Below are positions 1 through 8,958 of a stretch of 64,000 nucleotides of DNA, one piece after another. Positions within the stretch are counted from its first letter, which is position 1. Each line of letters starts with the position of its first letter. Origin of the DNA: Deltaproteobacteria bacterium (GTDB lineage Bacteria > Myxococcota > XYA12-FULL-58-9). A program made the translations under genes and the position numbers. The notes under the pieces were generated by a model, which was not told where the DNA came from, did not search any database, and saw only the letters and a list, made by a program, of their open reading frames with translations. The DNA is taken from positions 37,039-101,038 of the forward strand of contig JACRCV010000019.1 in the NCBI GenBank assembly GCA_016218825.1, read 5' to 3'.

Positions 1-154
1 CCAAGGGCACGATCGCGGCTCCCAGGGTCCCGGCGGGCGCGCGCGCCCCCACGACGGCCCCGGTCAACTTGACCTCCCCTTCGCCGCCGCGCTCGCAACC
101 GCCCGCCAGCCACGCGACCAGAAGCACCCCGCCCACCGTCGTCGTTCGCGCCAT
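1..154 (-). CDS. Partial lipoprotein, N-terminus only (same family as the TSP3/HAF lipoproteins)
   Basis: The gene starts at ATG 154-152 and runs off the left edge, so about 51 residues are visible. A GGAGGA ribosome site lies 9 bases before the start. The protein opens with a short signal peptide ending in a lipobox (LAGGC), followed by Arg/Gly/Glu-rich sequence and then VKLTGAVVGA. That last stretch resembles the segment just after the lipobox in the TSP3 lipoproteins at 218-2326 (TRLTGSLP) and 59902-62733 (KLILTGNLTG). I infer another member of that surface lipoprotein family, and the last visible gene of the minus-strand row. The body of the protein is outside the window, so repeat content cannot be judged. 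Confidence 0.75.
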   Translation of the reverse strand, partial: MARTTTVGGVLLVAWLAGGCERGGEGEVKLTGAVVGARAPAGTLGAAIVPL

Positions 155-217
155 CACTGCTTCATCCTCCGTTGGCGGTCCGAACCGCGAAGCGTCGTCT
201 ACTCGTCAACCGCTCGG

Positions 218-2326
218 CTAGCGCGCCGGCACCGCGACGAACGCCCGCTCGCCGCTCGGGCGGGCGACCAGGCCGACCGCCGAGCCGCCGGCCCCGGCGG
301 CGTAGGCCTGATTGGGCACCGTGCCGGTGACGATCGCTTCCGCCACCGTGGGGTCGATGAAGCGGGCGTCCCAGGCGCGGGCCGTCACTTGCGTCTGTCG
401 CGTCCAACCAACGATGCGGCCGTCGTCATCGATCGCCGTCGCGCTGCCCTCGACCACTGCGCCGGCGAGCGGCAACGCCCCGACCTCCGGACGCCAGAGG
501 ACGGGATGCGGCTTGGCGTCCGCGGTCTCCGCCTCGCCCACCACGAGGCCGGCGGCGTTCACGCCGAAGGCCACCGCGCTCACGAACCCGGTGGGGATGC
601 CCAGATCGACCGGCCCCGCCACCGTGTCGTCGGCCCCGATCTGCCAGACGACCGCGTGCGGTGCGCCCGCGGCGTCATCGGCCTCACCGACCGCGCGGCC
701 GTCGGCCGCGATGAAGTAGGCGGCGCTGGCCTCGCCGGCGAGCCCGTCGAGCAGCACCGGGCCCGGGCTCACCGCCCCGGCGGCGTCGACCCGCCAGAGC
801 GCCGCGTGCCTTACGCCGGTCGGCTCCTCGACGACGCCGACCACCTGGCCGCTGCCGTTGATGCCGTACGCCGCGGTGGCGAGCCAGCCGCCGCTTCCGG
901 CGAGCGCGACAGGCACGGCGCTCACCCGGTTCCAGAGGACGGCGACCGCGCGGCCGGCCGCGGCGTCCTCGCAGACGCCGGCGATCTGCCCGAGGTCGTT
1001 GATGGCAAACGCGGCGGCCGTGGGATCGGGCGGCGCGGTGGGCAACGCCAACAGCTCGATGGCGCCGCTGTAGCTCGTGCCGGCCCTCGTCCAGGCCGCG
1101 GCGCGCACGGCCCCCGTGGCGACGGTCGATTGGCCGACGACCACGCCCGCGAAGTTGACGCCGACCGCCAGGCTACGGCTGCCCCCGACGAGCGTCGTCA
1201 GATCCCTGACGACGTAGGCGGCGAAGCGCTCGCGGTCGAGCGGCAGCGAGTCGAAGTCGTCGGCGACGCCGTCGCCATCGTCGTCCGCGTCACACAGGTC
1301 GCCGGCGCCGTCGGTGTCCGTGTCGAGCTGGTCGACGTTGACGGTGAGCGGGCAATTGTCGGTGAGGTCGGGCGTCAGGTCGTTGTCGTTGTCGGCGTCG
1401 CAGAGGTCGCCGATGCCGTCGGCGTCTCGATCACCGAGGTCGGCCCCGGGCGTCGTCTTGCAGTTGTCCTCGTCGTCATCCCAGCCGTCGTTGTCGTCGT
1501 CGAGGTCGCAGGCGTCACCGAGGCCGTCGAGGTCGGTGTCGAGCTGGTCGGCGTTCAGCAAGAGCGGGCAGTTGTCGCTCACGTCCGGCGTCGTATCGCC
1601 GTCGTCGTCGTCATCGCACGGGTCGCCAAGGCCGTCGCGGTCGGTGTCGGTCTGGTCGGTGTCGGCCATGGTCGGGCAGACGTCGCTCGCGTCCGGGATG
1701 GCGTCGCTGTCGTCGTCATGGTCGGCGTTGTCACCGACGTGGTCCTGGTCGAGGTCGGCGGTCTCGCCCGCGTCCCAGGGGAAGGCGTCCTGGGCGTCCG
1801 GCGCGTCGTCGCCGTCCTGATTGCCGGACCGATCGCGGACGTCCGGCACCCCGTCGCCGTCGGCGTCGGCGAGGATGGGTGCCTCAGGCTCGACCGGCGG
1901 CAAGAGATCACTGAAGTCGGTGCTCACGAGCACGCGGCCGAGCGCCGGCTCGAGGGTGAGCTCACCGAGCGCCACCGCGTCGTCACCGTCCGGAAAGTGG
2001 AATGGGACCCGCTCGGCCGCACGGGTCACGACGAGGACACCGGCGGTCGGCCCGGCGCCGTCGAGATCCTCCCGGAAATCAACGAAGTAGTCCCGCCCCG
2101 GCGAGAGCCGCAAGGAAAAGCTCGTCGCCGCCGGCGTGATCTCGGCGCGGCTCTCGTCTACGCCGTCACCGGACACCGCCACCGCGGTGAGCGGCAGCGT
2201 CGTCGGCAACGAGCCGGTCAGGCGCGTGCCCGACCCCGTCGTCTCTCCACCGCGACAGCCGAGGCCGGCGCTGACGAGGGCCGCTAGGGTGAGCTCGAAA
2301 CTGAGGAGGATGTGGCGGCTGGTCAT
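218..2326 (-). CDS. TSP3-repeat / HAF-repeat surface lipoprotein
   Basis: 702 residues with a signal peptide and probable lipid-anchored Cys24 (GLGC). An N-terminal domain of about 110 residues is followed (about 155-365) by Asp-rich, calcium-binding thrombospondin type 3 repeats of the form DxDxDGxxDxxDxCP. The C-terminal half (about 375-700) carries HAF-type propeller repeats, seen as recurrent GINxxGQVVG and HAALW motifs. The family is expected on the outer surface, with the TSP3 segment as a stiff calcium-dependent stalk and the HAF part as a propeller head. The start lies 4 bases after the stop of the upstream gene (2331-3860) and has only a weak ribosome site, which suggests translational coupling. 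No enzymatic motif is visible, so the ligand is unknown. Confidence 0.85.
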   Translation of the reverse strand: MTSRHILLSFELTLAALVSAGLGCRGGETTGSGTRLTGSLPTTLPLTAVAVSGDGVDESRAEITPAATSFSLRLSPGRDYFVDFREDLDGAGPTAGVLVVTRAAERVPFHFPDGDDAVALGELTLEPALGRVLVSTDFSDLLPPVEPEAPILADADGDGVPDVRDRSGNQDGDDAPDAQDAFPWDAGETADLDQDHVGDNADHDDDSDAIPDASDVCPTMADTDQTDTDRDGLGDPCDDDDDGDTTPDVSDNCPLLLNADQLDTDLDGLGDACDLDDDNDGWDDDEDNCKTTPGADLGDRDADGIGDLCDADNDNDLTPDLTDNCPLTVNVDQLDTDTDGAGDLCDADDDGDGVADDFDSLPLDRERFAAYVVRDLTTLVGGSRSLAVGVNFAGVVVGQSTVATGAVRAAAWTRAGTSYSGAIELLALPTAPPDPTAAAFAINDLGQIAGVCEDAAAGRAVAVLWNRVSAVPVALAGSGGWLATAAYGINGSGQVVGVVEEPTGVRHAALWRVDAAGAVSPGPVLLDGLAGEASAAYFIAADGRAVGEADDAAGAPHAVVWQIGADDTVAGPVDLGIPTGFVSAVAFGVNAAGLVVGEAETADAKPHPVLWRPEVGALPLAGAVVEGSATAIDDDGRIVGWTRQTQVTARAWDARFIDPTVAEAIVTGTVPNQAYAAGAGGSAVGLVARPSGERAFVAVPAR

Positions 2327-2330
2327 GGGC

Positions 2331-3860
2331 TCACCGCAAGCTGAGCGGAACGTTCTTGATGGCTGTCGAGTTGGCGGACACCACGGTCACCGAGCGCCAG
2401 CTCTGCTTGACCTCGAAGGCGCCGGCGCACGCCCAGCTGCCGTCGGCCGCGACCGTGGCCTGCGCCAGGAGCGCGCCGGTCGCGTCGGGTCCGGCGTGGA
2501 CCCGGATGACGTTGGGGGCGAGATCGGGGCCGAAGGGCTCCGAGGTCGTGCCGGAGACCGCGAACCGCAGGTGCCGCAGGCGGAGCGCGGCGCGCACGAT
2601 CTTGAGATCCTCGACGATGACGCTCACGGTCGCCGGCGCCGAGATGAGCCCGCCCGTGTCCTGGACCACGTACGAGAAGCTGTCGGTCCCGGTGAACCCC
2701 GGCGCCGGGGTATAGACGAAGGAGGAGCGGCCGGTCGCGGTCGCCGTGCGCCGGACCACGGTGCCGTGCGGCGTCGTCGCGGCGATGGCGTACGGCGGCG
2801 CCGCGCCCAGGCCGAGACCCTGCGGGTCGATGAAGTGCAGCGAACCGGGGTCGGTGTCGTTGGCGAGCACGTCGATGTCCACCGCGACGCCGATCGTGGT
2901 CCCGCCACGGTCGGGATTGGCCACCGGCGGCTGCGGCGCCGGATCGTCGCGGAAGACCTTCCCCGACACGCTGAAGCCGGTCGTCTCGACCACGTTGGTG
3001 CCCGCGGCGCCGTTCAAGGCGAAGCCGAGCGGCGGGTTCAGGAGCTCGAGGCGCACGAAGTTCTGCCCGACCGGGCTGCCGGTGATCGGTTGCTCGAGGG
3101 GGACGACCAGGCCGTTCACGATCGTCTGCGGGATCGCCAGGTAGAGATCGCCGTTTAGCGCCTCCAAGAACGGGGGTGTCGCCGCCGGCAAGAGGAACGG
3201 CCCGATGCTGCGGTCGAGGACGTCCACCTTGGGCGGCGGCCCGACCTCGCCCGGCAACGGCGGCGCGGGGCCGTCGAGGAGCGCGAGCGAGTAGTCGCCG
3301 GTCCGGCCGGGGCTCACGAAGTTGCCGATCTCCTGGTTGTGGTTGATCTCGCGCCCGCCGCCGACGCCGCTGACGGCGTAGTCCATCGGCCCGAACGGGT
3401 GGGTGATGCGGTAGGTGCCGGTCATCGGCACGTTGGCGCGCACGCGCAGGCGGGCGAAGACCACCTGCTGCCCCTCCGCGACCACGAGCGCCGGAAAGCT
3501 GGCCACGAGCGCCATCGACACCGTGACGTCACCGGGGGCGCCGAACGGCAGCCCGCCCTGGGTGCTCGAGAACACCGCGAGCGCGTCCGCCGACCAATAC
3601 ATCTCTTCGACGCCGAAGTTCTGCGGGAACGAGAGGGGGCTGCCCGGCACGGGCTCGAGCGTCATGCACGGCTTCATGAGCTGACCGCCGACGTCGAGGA
3701 CCTTGGCCTCGAGGCAGGGCGCGACCTTGAAGCCGGCCGCGTCGGCGTACCAGAGGGGAAAGCCGTGAGCCAGGCTCGTCGGTCCGAAGCCGGAGAGTGC
3801 CGCCTGCGCCGTGCTCGGCGCGATCGCCAAGGCGCAGACGACGAGCGTCAGAGGTCGCAT
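2331..3860 (-). CDS. Secreted protein with FPLWY N-domain, cadherin-like domain and shared C-terminal module
   Basis: 509 residues, start supported by GGAGGAGAGCG before ATG. A Sec signal peptide ends at AQA, about residue 20. The mature N-terminus carries the motif GFPLWYADAAGFKVAPCL, which recurs in the two plus-strand paralogues at 30683-32113 and 32156-33487. Residues about 310-415 form a cadherin-like/VCBS-type domain (VANPDRGG, DIDVLANDTDPG, TGTDSFSYVVQDTGG). The last 90 residues form a beta module ending in PLSLR that is shared with four other proteins in this window. The gene sits between two TSP3/HAF lipoproteins in what looks like one operon. Function is probably structural or adhesive; this is inferred from domain type only. 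Confidence 0.85.
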   Translation of the reverse strand: MRPLTLVVCALAIAPSTAQAALSGFGPTSLAHGFPLWYADAAGFKVAPCLEAKVLDVGGQLMKPCMTLEPVPGSPLSFPQNFGVEEMYWSADALAVFSSTQGGLPFGAPGDVTVSMALVASFPALVVAEGQQVVFARLRVRANVPMTGTYRITHPFGPMDYAVSGVGGGREINHNQEIGNFVSPGRTGDYSLALLDGPAPPLPGEVGPPPKVDVLDRSIGPFLLPAATPPFLEALNGDLYLAIPQTIVNGLVVPLEQPITGSPVGQNFVRLELLNPPLGFALNGAAGTNVVETTGFSVSGKVFRDDPAPQPPVANPDRGGTTIGVAVDIDVLANDTDPGSLHFIDPQGLGLGAAPPYAIAATTPHGTVVRRTATATGRSSFVYTPAPGFTGTDSFSYVVQDTGGLISAPATVSVIVEDLKIVRAALRLRHLRFAVSGTTSEPFGPDLAPNVIRVHAGPDATGALLAQATVAADGSWACAGAFEVKQSWRSVTVVSANSTAIKNVPLSLR

Positions 3861-3947
3861 CGCTCTCCTCCATCATCTCGCCGCGGGGCCTCGCGTGGAG
3901 CGCCGCCCGGCCTGTCTCGCAACCAGTCGCGCCGCTTTGCGCCGGAG

Positions 3948-5789
3948 CTACCGCCGGGTGGTGAAACCGAACCGGCCGTTCGGTCCCGCCAAGGTCCCGA
4001 CCATGACGTCGACGTTGTTGATGCCGGAGGTCATGGCCAACGTCGCGCTCGACGCGGTCGCGATCCCGCTGGCGGTCGTCGTGTGGGTGTCCCAGGCCGC
4101 GACCTGGCCGAGGCCGCTCGTCGCCGCCGACCAGCCGGCGATCCGGCCGACGCCGTTGATCGCCGTGGCGCTGCTCGGCGTCGTGGCGAGGCTGATATCG
4201 GTGACCTGCACCACCCCGCCGAGCGTCGACCAGCGCAACGCCCGCGTGCTGCCGTCGGCCAGCGTGCCGTCGCCGACGGCGTCGCCGTGGTCGTTGACGC
4301 TGTAGGCCACGCTGGTCACGTACCCCGCGGGCGCGCCTAAATCGATGACCGCGCTCACGTTGCCGTCGGCGTCGACGTGCCACATGGTCGCGTGGACCCT
4401 GCCGAGGCTGTCCGCCGCCTCGCCGACGGCCTGGCCGGCATCGCTGATCGCGTACACCGAGCAGAACAAGCCGCCGAGCGCCGGCAACACCGTGGGGCCG
4501 TTCACGAGCTGGCCGAGCGCGTCGACCGTCCACAAGACGCCCTGCGTGCCGCCGGCGCCGTTGTCGGATTGACCGACCACCTGCCCGAGGCTGTTGATCC
4601 CGTGGGCGACCGTGGCGCCGCCGCCGGCGAAGCCCGGCAGCGCGACCGGATTCAGCGACGCGTGGTTCCAGACGACGGCCGTGAGCATGCCGACCATGTC
4701 TTCGGACTCGCCGACCATCTGGCCGGAGTCGTTGAGCCCGTAGGCCGCGGTGACGGCGTCTTCGGCGGCGCCGACGAGCGGCAGGAGCGCCTGGGGCGCC
4801 ACGTAGTTGGTGCCGTCCTGCGTCCAGAGGACGGCCATCCACATGCCGGCCGCATCCATGGCCTGGCCGACGACGTCGCCGCCGTCGTTGATGGCGCTCC
4901 CCACGCTCATCCCGTCAGGGGTCAAGGGGGGCAACGTCTGGATCTGGAAAGTGACGAACCGCAGGGGATCGAAGGGGAACGCATCGAGGAAGTCGGGCAC
5001 GCCGTCGTTGTCGGAGTCGCCCTCGCAGGCGTCGCCGAGCCCGTCGCCGTCGCTGTCGAGCTGGGTCGGGTTGGGGACCGTCTCGCAGTTGTCGAGCCCG
5101 TCCGGGATCCCGTCATTGTCGTTGTCGAGGTCGCACAGATCGCCGATGTGATCGTTGTCGCGATCCGTCTGGTTGGCGTTGCGGATGGTCGGGCAGTTGT
5201 CCTGGTCGTTGCGCACGCCGTCGCCGTCGACGTCGGTGGCGCAGGCGTCACCGGTGCCGTCCTGGTTGAGATCGGCCTGATCGGGGTTCATCGTCCCCGG
5301 GCAGTTGTCGTCGTCGTTGCCGTGACCGTCACCGTCGAGATCGTCGGCGCAGTCGTCGCCGCGTGTGTCGTCATCCAGGTCGTCCTGGGTCGGATTCGGC
5401 GACAGGGGGCAGTTGTCGAGGTCGTCCTCGACGGCGTCGTTGTCGTCATCATCATCGCAGACGTCGCCCGGGCCGTCGCCGTCGTGGTCGTCCTGCGCCG
5501 GATCCTGGATCATCGGGCAATCGTCGTCATCGTCGCCGACATCGTCATTGTCGTCGTCGGGATCGCAGACGTCGCCGGCTCTGTCGCCGTCGTTGTCGCG
5601 CTGATCCGGGTTGGCGAGCTCCGGACAGTTGTCGACCCCGTCGAGGACGCCGTCGCTGTCGAGATCCTGCCGGAGCGGATCCACGTTCCCCGGGGAGCCG
5701 CCGTCTGTCCCCGAGTCGCTACAGCCTGCGACCGTGAGGGCCAGCACCGAGAGCGACGCGCACAGGAACGGGTTGAGTCGGATCCGCAT
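3948..5789 (-). CDS. TSP3-repeat / HAF-repeat surface lipoprotein
   Basis: 613 residues from the chosen ATG at 5789. The frame is open further upstream, but GGAGG lies 9 bases before this start (and 6 before an alternative ATG at 5792), and a clean signal peptide with lipobox VAGC (Cys23) begins here. TSP3 repeats (NCPxxxNPDQxDxDxDxxGDxCD) occupy about 35-265. HAF propeller repeats follow to the end (GINSLGQVVGQS, YAISDAGQAVGEA). It is the first gene of a minus-strand row with 2331-3860 and 218-2326 and is closely related in architecture to the latter, so a tandem duplication is likely. Outer-surface anchoring and calcium binding are inferred from the family. Confidence 0.87.
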   Translation of the reverse strand: MRIRLNPFLCASLSVLALTVAGCSDSGTDGGSPGNVDPLRQDLDSDGVLDGVDNCPELANPDQRDNDGDRAGDVCDPDDDNDDVGDDDDDCPMIQDPAQDDHDGDGPGDVCDDDDDNDAVEDDLDNCPLSPNPTQDDLDDDTRGDDCADDLDGDGHGNDDDNCPGTMNPDQADLNQDGTGDACATDVDGDGVRNDQDNCPTIRNANQTDRDNDHIGDLCDLDNDNDGIPDGLDNCETVPNPTQLDSDGDGLGDACEGDSDNDGVPDFLDAFPFDPLRFVTFQIQTLPPLTPDGMSVGSAINDGGDVVGQAMDAAGMWMAVLWTQDGTNYVAPQALLPLVGAAEDAVTAAYGLNDSGQMVGESEDMVGMLTAVVWNHASLNPVALPGFAGGGATVAHGINSLGQVVGQSDNGAGGTQGVLWTVDALGQLVNGPTVLPALGGLFCSVYAISDAGQAVGEAADSLGRVHATMWHVDADGNVSAVIDLGAPAGYVTSVAYSVNDHGDAVGDGTLADGSTRALRWSTLGGVVQVTDISLATTPSSATAINGVGRIAGWSAATSGLGQVAAWDTHTTTASGIATASSATLAMTSGINNVDVMVGTLAGPNGRFGFTTRR

Positions 5790-6098
5790 CATGGCCATCC
5801 TCCAGCGCAGCCGCGAAGTCCGCTTCGCGAGCTCAACGCGTCGGAACGTTGCGCACACCTGATGCACGGTTCAAGGGTTTAGCGAACGCGACGTTCGCCG
5901 GCCGATCCTGACCGCCGTCGTTTCCTCACTGCCAGATCGCGCGGCCAACTTGACTTCGCTTGCACCCGTCCCACTTTTCCCCTCTGCAGACGATGCGAGT
6001 CTCTTAAGGACGGCACCGCGACCGACCTGGCCGCGCCGCGGCGGGGTGCAGGGGCGAGTGCAACTCTCGCGCACAACGCGCGAGTGGAGGGTAAAGCG
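5790..6098. other. Divergent intergenic region
   Basis: This region of about 310 bases separates the minus-strand surface-protein row from the plus-strand multicopper oxidase operon, so it should hold promoters for both. A TTGACT box at 5950-5955 resembles a -35 element, but I see no convincing -10 at the right spacing. The ribosome site GGAGG for the oxidase gene is at 6086-6090. I see no small gene or RNA here. Confidence 0.4.
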
Positions 6099-7541
6099 AT
6101 GGATCGGCGAGGGTTCATGTCAGGTGGCACCGCGGGTCTTGCACTACTCCTGGTAGGTAAGAAGATGCCTTGGGTCCTCGGCGACCCGGCCTACGCGGCC
6201 AAGCCGGTGCGGCGCAACACCATCGATTTCACGATCACCGACGCCCTCAAGGACATGGTCACCCACAACTCGCTGAACACGGCGCAATGCTACTTCTGGG
6301 TATATAAGGAGGCGAGCTTCGCGGCGGACTGTCCCGCGCCGCTCATCTTCGCCACCTCCGGCGACACCATGTTCTTCAACATCACCAACGCCCTCACCGA
6401 GCCGCACGCGCTGTTCATCCCGGGGCCGCCAGGGCAGCCGCCGATGTTCGACAGCGGCCCGATCGCGCCCGGACAGACGATCTCCCGGAAGGTGAAGGTC
6501 GGGCCGGCCGGCAGCTACCTGTATTACGACAACCTGAATGCGCCGGTGAACCGGATGATGGGCTTGCACGGCGCCCTCGTGGTCATGCCGCGCAAGGCCG
6601 CCCCCGGTCAGCGCTTCACGCCCTATGACAACCCCACGCCCGCGGTCCAGCGGCTCTTCAACGAGCTCGGCACCGCGCATTGGCCGGGGCTCGCCTGGGA
6701 ACAGGGCGACCCGAACCACGCGACCTTCGCGCCCCCCTTCCGGCAGTACATCTGGGTGCTCCATCAACCCTCGTCGCACCTGTTCGCCGAGGTCGGGCAG
6801 TTCGCGCAGCAGAACCCCGGCCAGCTCTTCCCGGCGCAGAGCTTCATTGACGCGCTGCACAACGAGGCGTTCGTCCCGGCCGGCACCTGGGGCGGGAGCC
6901 GCAAGTCCGACTACTTCACGATCAACGGGCAGTCGGGGCACTTCGCACACAACAACCCGTATTTGTGCCCGAATCTGCGCGTCGGCGAGCCTTGCGTCAT
7001 CCGCGTCTTGAACGCCGGCATGCAGATGCACTCCATCCACATCCACTGCAACCATCAGTACGTGCTCTCGTACGAGGGGCAGCAGCGGGACAACCTCTGG
7101 TGGGTGGATACCGCCAGCGCCCGACCCATGGGCGGCTTCGAGTGGCTGAACCCCTACATGCGCTCGCCGGACGTGCCCAACGTCCTCGGCATCGGCCGGG
7201 CCGACCTGTCGCCGGGCCTGCCGACCTTGGCGACGGACGGGCACCTCACGTGGCCGCCCACCGAAGAGCTCAACACCTTCATCCCGCCCGTAGGGACCAT
7301 GGCCGGCGGGGTCGACATCTCGGTGCGACTGTCGCCGTTGTGCTTCCCGATGCACGACCACTGTGAGCCGTCGCAGACGGCCCAGGGTGGCAATTACAAC
7401 TGCGGCATGATCTCCGGCATGAACATCACCGGCGACCGGACGCTCCCGGGCGGCGTCGTGACCTTCCCGAACGAGGGTCACATCGGCCATGGCCCGATGC
7501 GGACCGGTCTGGCCGCACCTGAGATGAAGGGGCCGGCGTAA
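6099..7541 (+). CDS. Multicopper oxidase-like subunit A1, Tat-exported
   Basis: 480 residues. ATG 6099 is chosen over an upstream in-frame GTG (6084) because GGAGG sits 8 bases before it and it gives a twin-arginine signal (DRRGFM, then a hydrophobic run ending AYAA). The fold is cupredoxin/multicopper oxidase. The first cupredoxin unit lacks the usual HWH and HxH copper ligands: the matching positions read EPHAL and YLYYDNLNAPVNRMMGLHG. The C-terminal unit has two HxH-type motifs: MHSIHIHCNH (His311/314/316) and MHDHCEPSQT (His419/421). The gene is followed by subunit B1 (7598), which carries the missing ligands. I infer a heteromeric oxidase; the substrate is unknown. Periplasmic location follows from the Tat signal. 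Confidence 0.82.
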   Translation: MDRRGFMSGGTAGLALLLVGKKMPWVLGDPAYAAKPVRRNTIDFTITDALKDMVTHNSLNTAQCYFWVYKEASFAADCPAPLIFATSGDTMFFNITNALTEPHALFIPGPPGQPPMFDSGPIAPGQTISRKVKVGPAGSYLYYDNLNAPVNRMMGLHGALVVMPRKAAPGQRFTPYDNPTPAVQRLFNELGTAHWPGLAWEQGDPNHATFAPPFRQYIWVLHQPSSHLFAEVGQFAQQNPGQLFPAQSFIDALHNEAFVPAGTWGGSRKSDYFTINGQSGHFAHNNPYLCPNLRVGEPCVIRVLNAGMQMHSIHIHCNHQYVLSYEGQQRDNLWWVDTASARPMGGFEWLNPYMRSPDVPNVLGIGRADLSPGLPTLATDGHLTWPPTEELNTFIPPVGTMAGGVDISVRLSPLCFPMHDHCEPSQTAQGGNYNCGMISGMNITGDRTLPGGVVTFPNEGHIGHGPMRTGLAAPEMKGPA

Positions 7542-7597
7542 GCAAGCGAAGCAACTCGGTGGGAGACACTCCCAAGCAACAACGCGAGGACACGATC

Positions 7598-8953
7598 ATG
7601 TCATTTTCGAACCCAGGTTTTCGCATCCCCCGCCAGTCGATCGTCGGCCACGAAGGCGAATGGGTCAAGATGTGGGATCCACCCACGGCGAGCCCGGCGA
7701 CACCCGAGCTCGTGGCACCCACGAACCCGGTGCCGGCATTCATCGCCTCGCCGGCGTCCCTCGTCGCGGGGGCGACCAACGCCATCCCGAACACGGTCCA
7801 GCGCCGGTTGATGCACGGCCTGCCGCTGACCATGTGGGACGGCAAGTCCGTGACCTTCTTCGTCTTCAGCGATCCGGACATCCCCTCCACCTCGGGCGGG
7901 ACGTTCCCGGCCCCCACCATCCGGGTGCCGCGCGGGGTGATCTTTCATGGCGCGACCTCGGCCGGCGGCCCGCCGCCGCACACCATCCATTGGCACGGCA
8001 TGGAGCCGACGCCGATGAACGACGGGGTCGGTCACTGCTCCATGGAGATCGGCTCGTACACCTACCAGTTCCAGCCGAACTTCATCGGCACCTACTTCTA
8101 CCATTGCCACCGCAACACGGTGCAGCACTTCGAGTTCGGGCTCTACGGCATGCTCCTGGTCGAGGCGCCGGACGCCTACGACCCGACCGACGGCAAGAAC
8201 GTCGGCGGCTATCCGCGGCGGATCGCGGCCAACATCCCGCCGGCGCCCTTCCCCATCCAGATCCCGGGGTTCGACTCGACGCCGGTCCACATCATCAACG
8301 CGGCCACCGGCAAGCCGTTCCCGCACGCCATGACCGTGCCCTACGACGTCGAGGCCTTGTGGGTGCTCGACGACCGCGACTCGGTCTGGAGCGATCTCGC
8401 GCCGAGCGCCTTTACCACTTTCCCGCGCCACGGCTCGCAGCCGGGCGTCAACGACCTCTTCCACCTGAACGCGGGGGTCTCGGACTTCTTTGCCTTCAAC
8501 GACTACAAACCGGACTACTTCTTCGTCTCGGGCGTCAACGTCCCGGGTGCCGTCGGCTCGCCCAATCCCGTGGCGATCCCCGGCAACATCGTGGTGCCGC
8601 CGGCTCTCAACAGCGGCGTCTCCGGGATGCAGGTCTCGATCAACGCCGCGGTGGGGCAGACCGTCCTGGTGCGTTGCCTGGATGCCGCCTACGCGTACGC
8701 CGAGATCACCTTCCCGATGGACGTCGTCATCATCGCGTTCGACGGTCGCGCCCTCGGCGTGCCGCCGTTCGGCAACTACAGCTCGGCCTACATCCTGCCC
8801 GCGAACACGCCGATCGAGCTCACCACCGCTCGGCGTTTCGACGCGCTCATGCGGCCGACCCAGGTCGGGAGCTTCTCGGCGCTCGCGAAGCTCCGCGACT
8901 ACCGTACCGGCGGTGACCTCATCACGATCGAGATCCCGATCACCATCGTGTGA
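7598..8953 (+). CDS. Multicopper oxidase-like subunit B1, no signal peptide
   Basis: 451 residues. ATG 7598 has GAGGA 7 bases upstream; an in-frame GTG at 7559 lacks such a site. No signal peptide is visible (MSFSNPGFRIPRQ). The cupredoxin fold carries the canonical domain-1 copper motifs: HTIHWHG (His128, His131, His133) and YHCHRNTVQHFEFGLYG (His169, Cys170, His171, His177). The Cys could bind a type 1 copper and the His pairs half of a trinuclear centre. The C-terminal unit ends without the usual HCHxxxH motif. The gene lies 56 bases after subunit A1 and its stop overlaps the region of the cytochrome gene start. A paralogous pair is at 15523-17791. I infer export with A1 as a folded Tat complex. 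Confidence 0.82.
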   Translation: MSFSNPGFRIPRQSIVGHEGEWVKMWDPPTASPATPELVAPTNPVPAFIASPASLVAGATNAIPNTVQRRLMHGLPLTMWDGKSVTFFVFSDPDIPSTSGGTFPAPTIRVPRGVIFHGATSAGGPPPHTIHWHGMEPTPMNDGVGHCSMEIGSYTYQFQPNFIGTYFYHCHRNTVQHFEFGLYGMLLVEAPDAYDPTDGKNVGGYPRRIAANIPPAPFPIQIPGFDSTPVHIINAATGKPFPHAMTVPYDVEALWVLDDRDSVWSDLAPSAFTTFPRHGSQPGVNDLFHLNAGVSDFFAFNDYKPDYFFVSGVNVPGAVGSPNPVAIPGNIVVPPALNSGVSGMQVSINAAVGQTVLVRCLDAAYAYAEITFPMDVVIIAFDGRALGVPPFGNYSSAYILPANTPIELTTARRFDALMRPTQVGSFSALAKLRDYRTGGDLITIEIPITIV

Positions 8954-8958
8954 CGGTC

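Noticed and set aside
5950..5955. TTGACT as a -35 box for the oxidase operon
   Set aside because: No -10 box at 16-18 bases, and a single hexamer is expected by chance.
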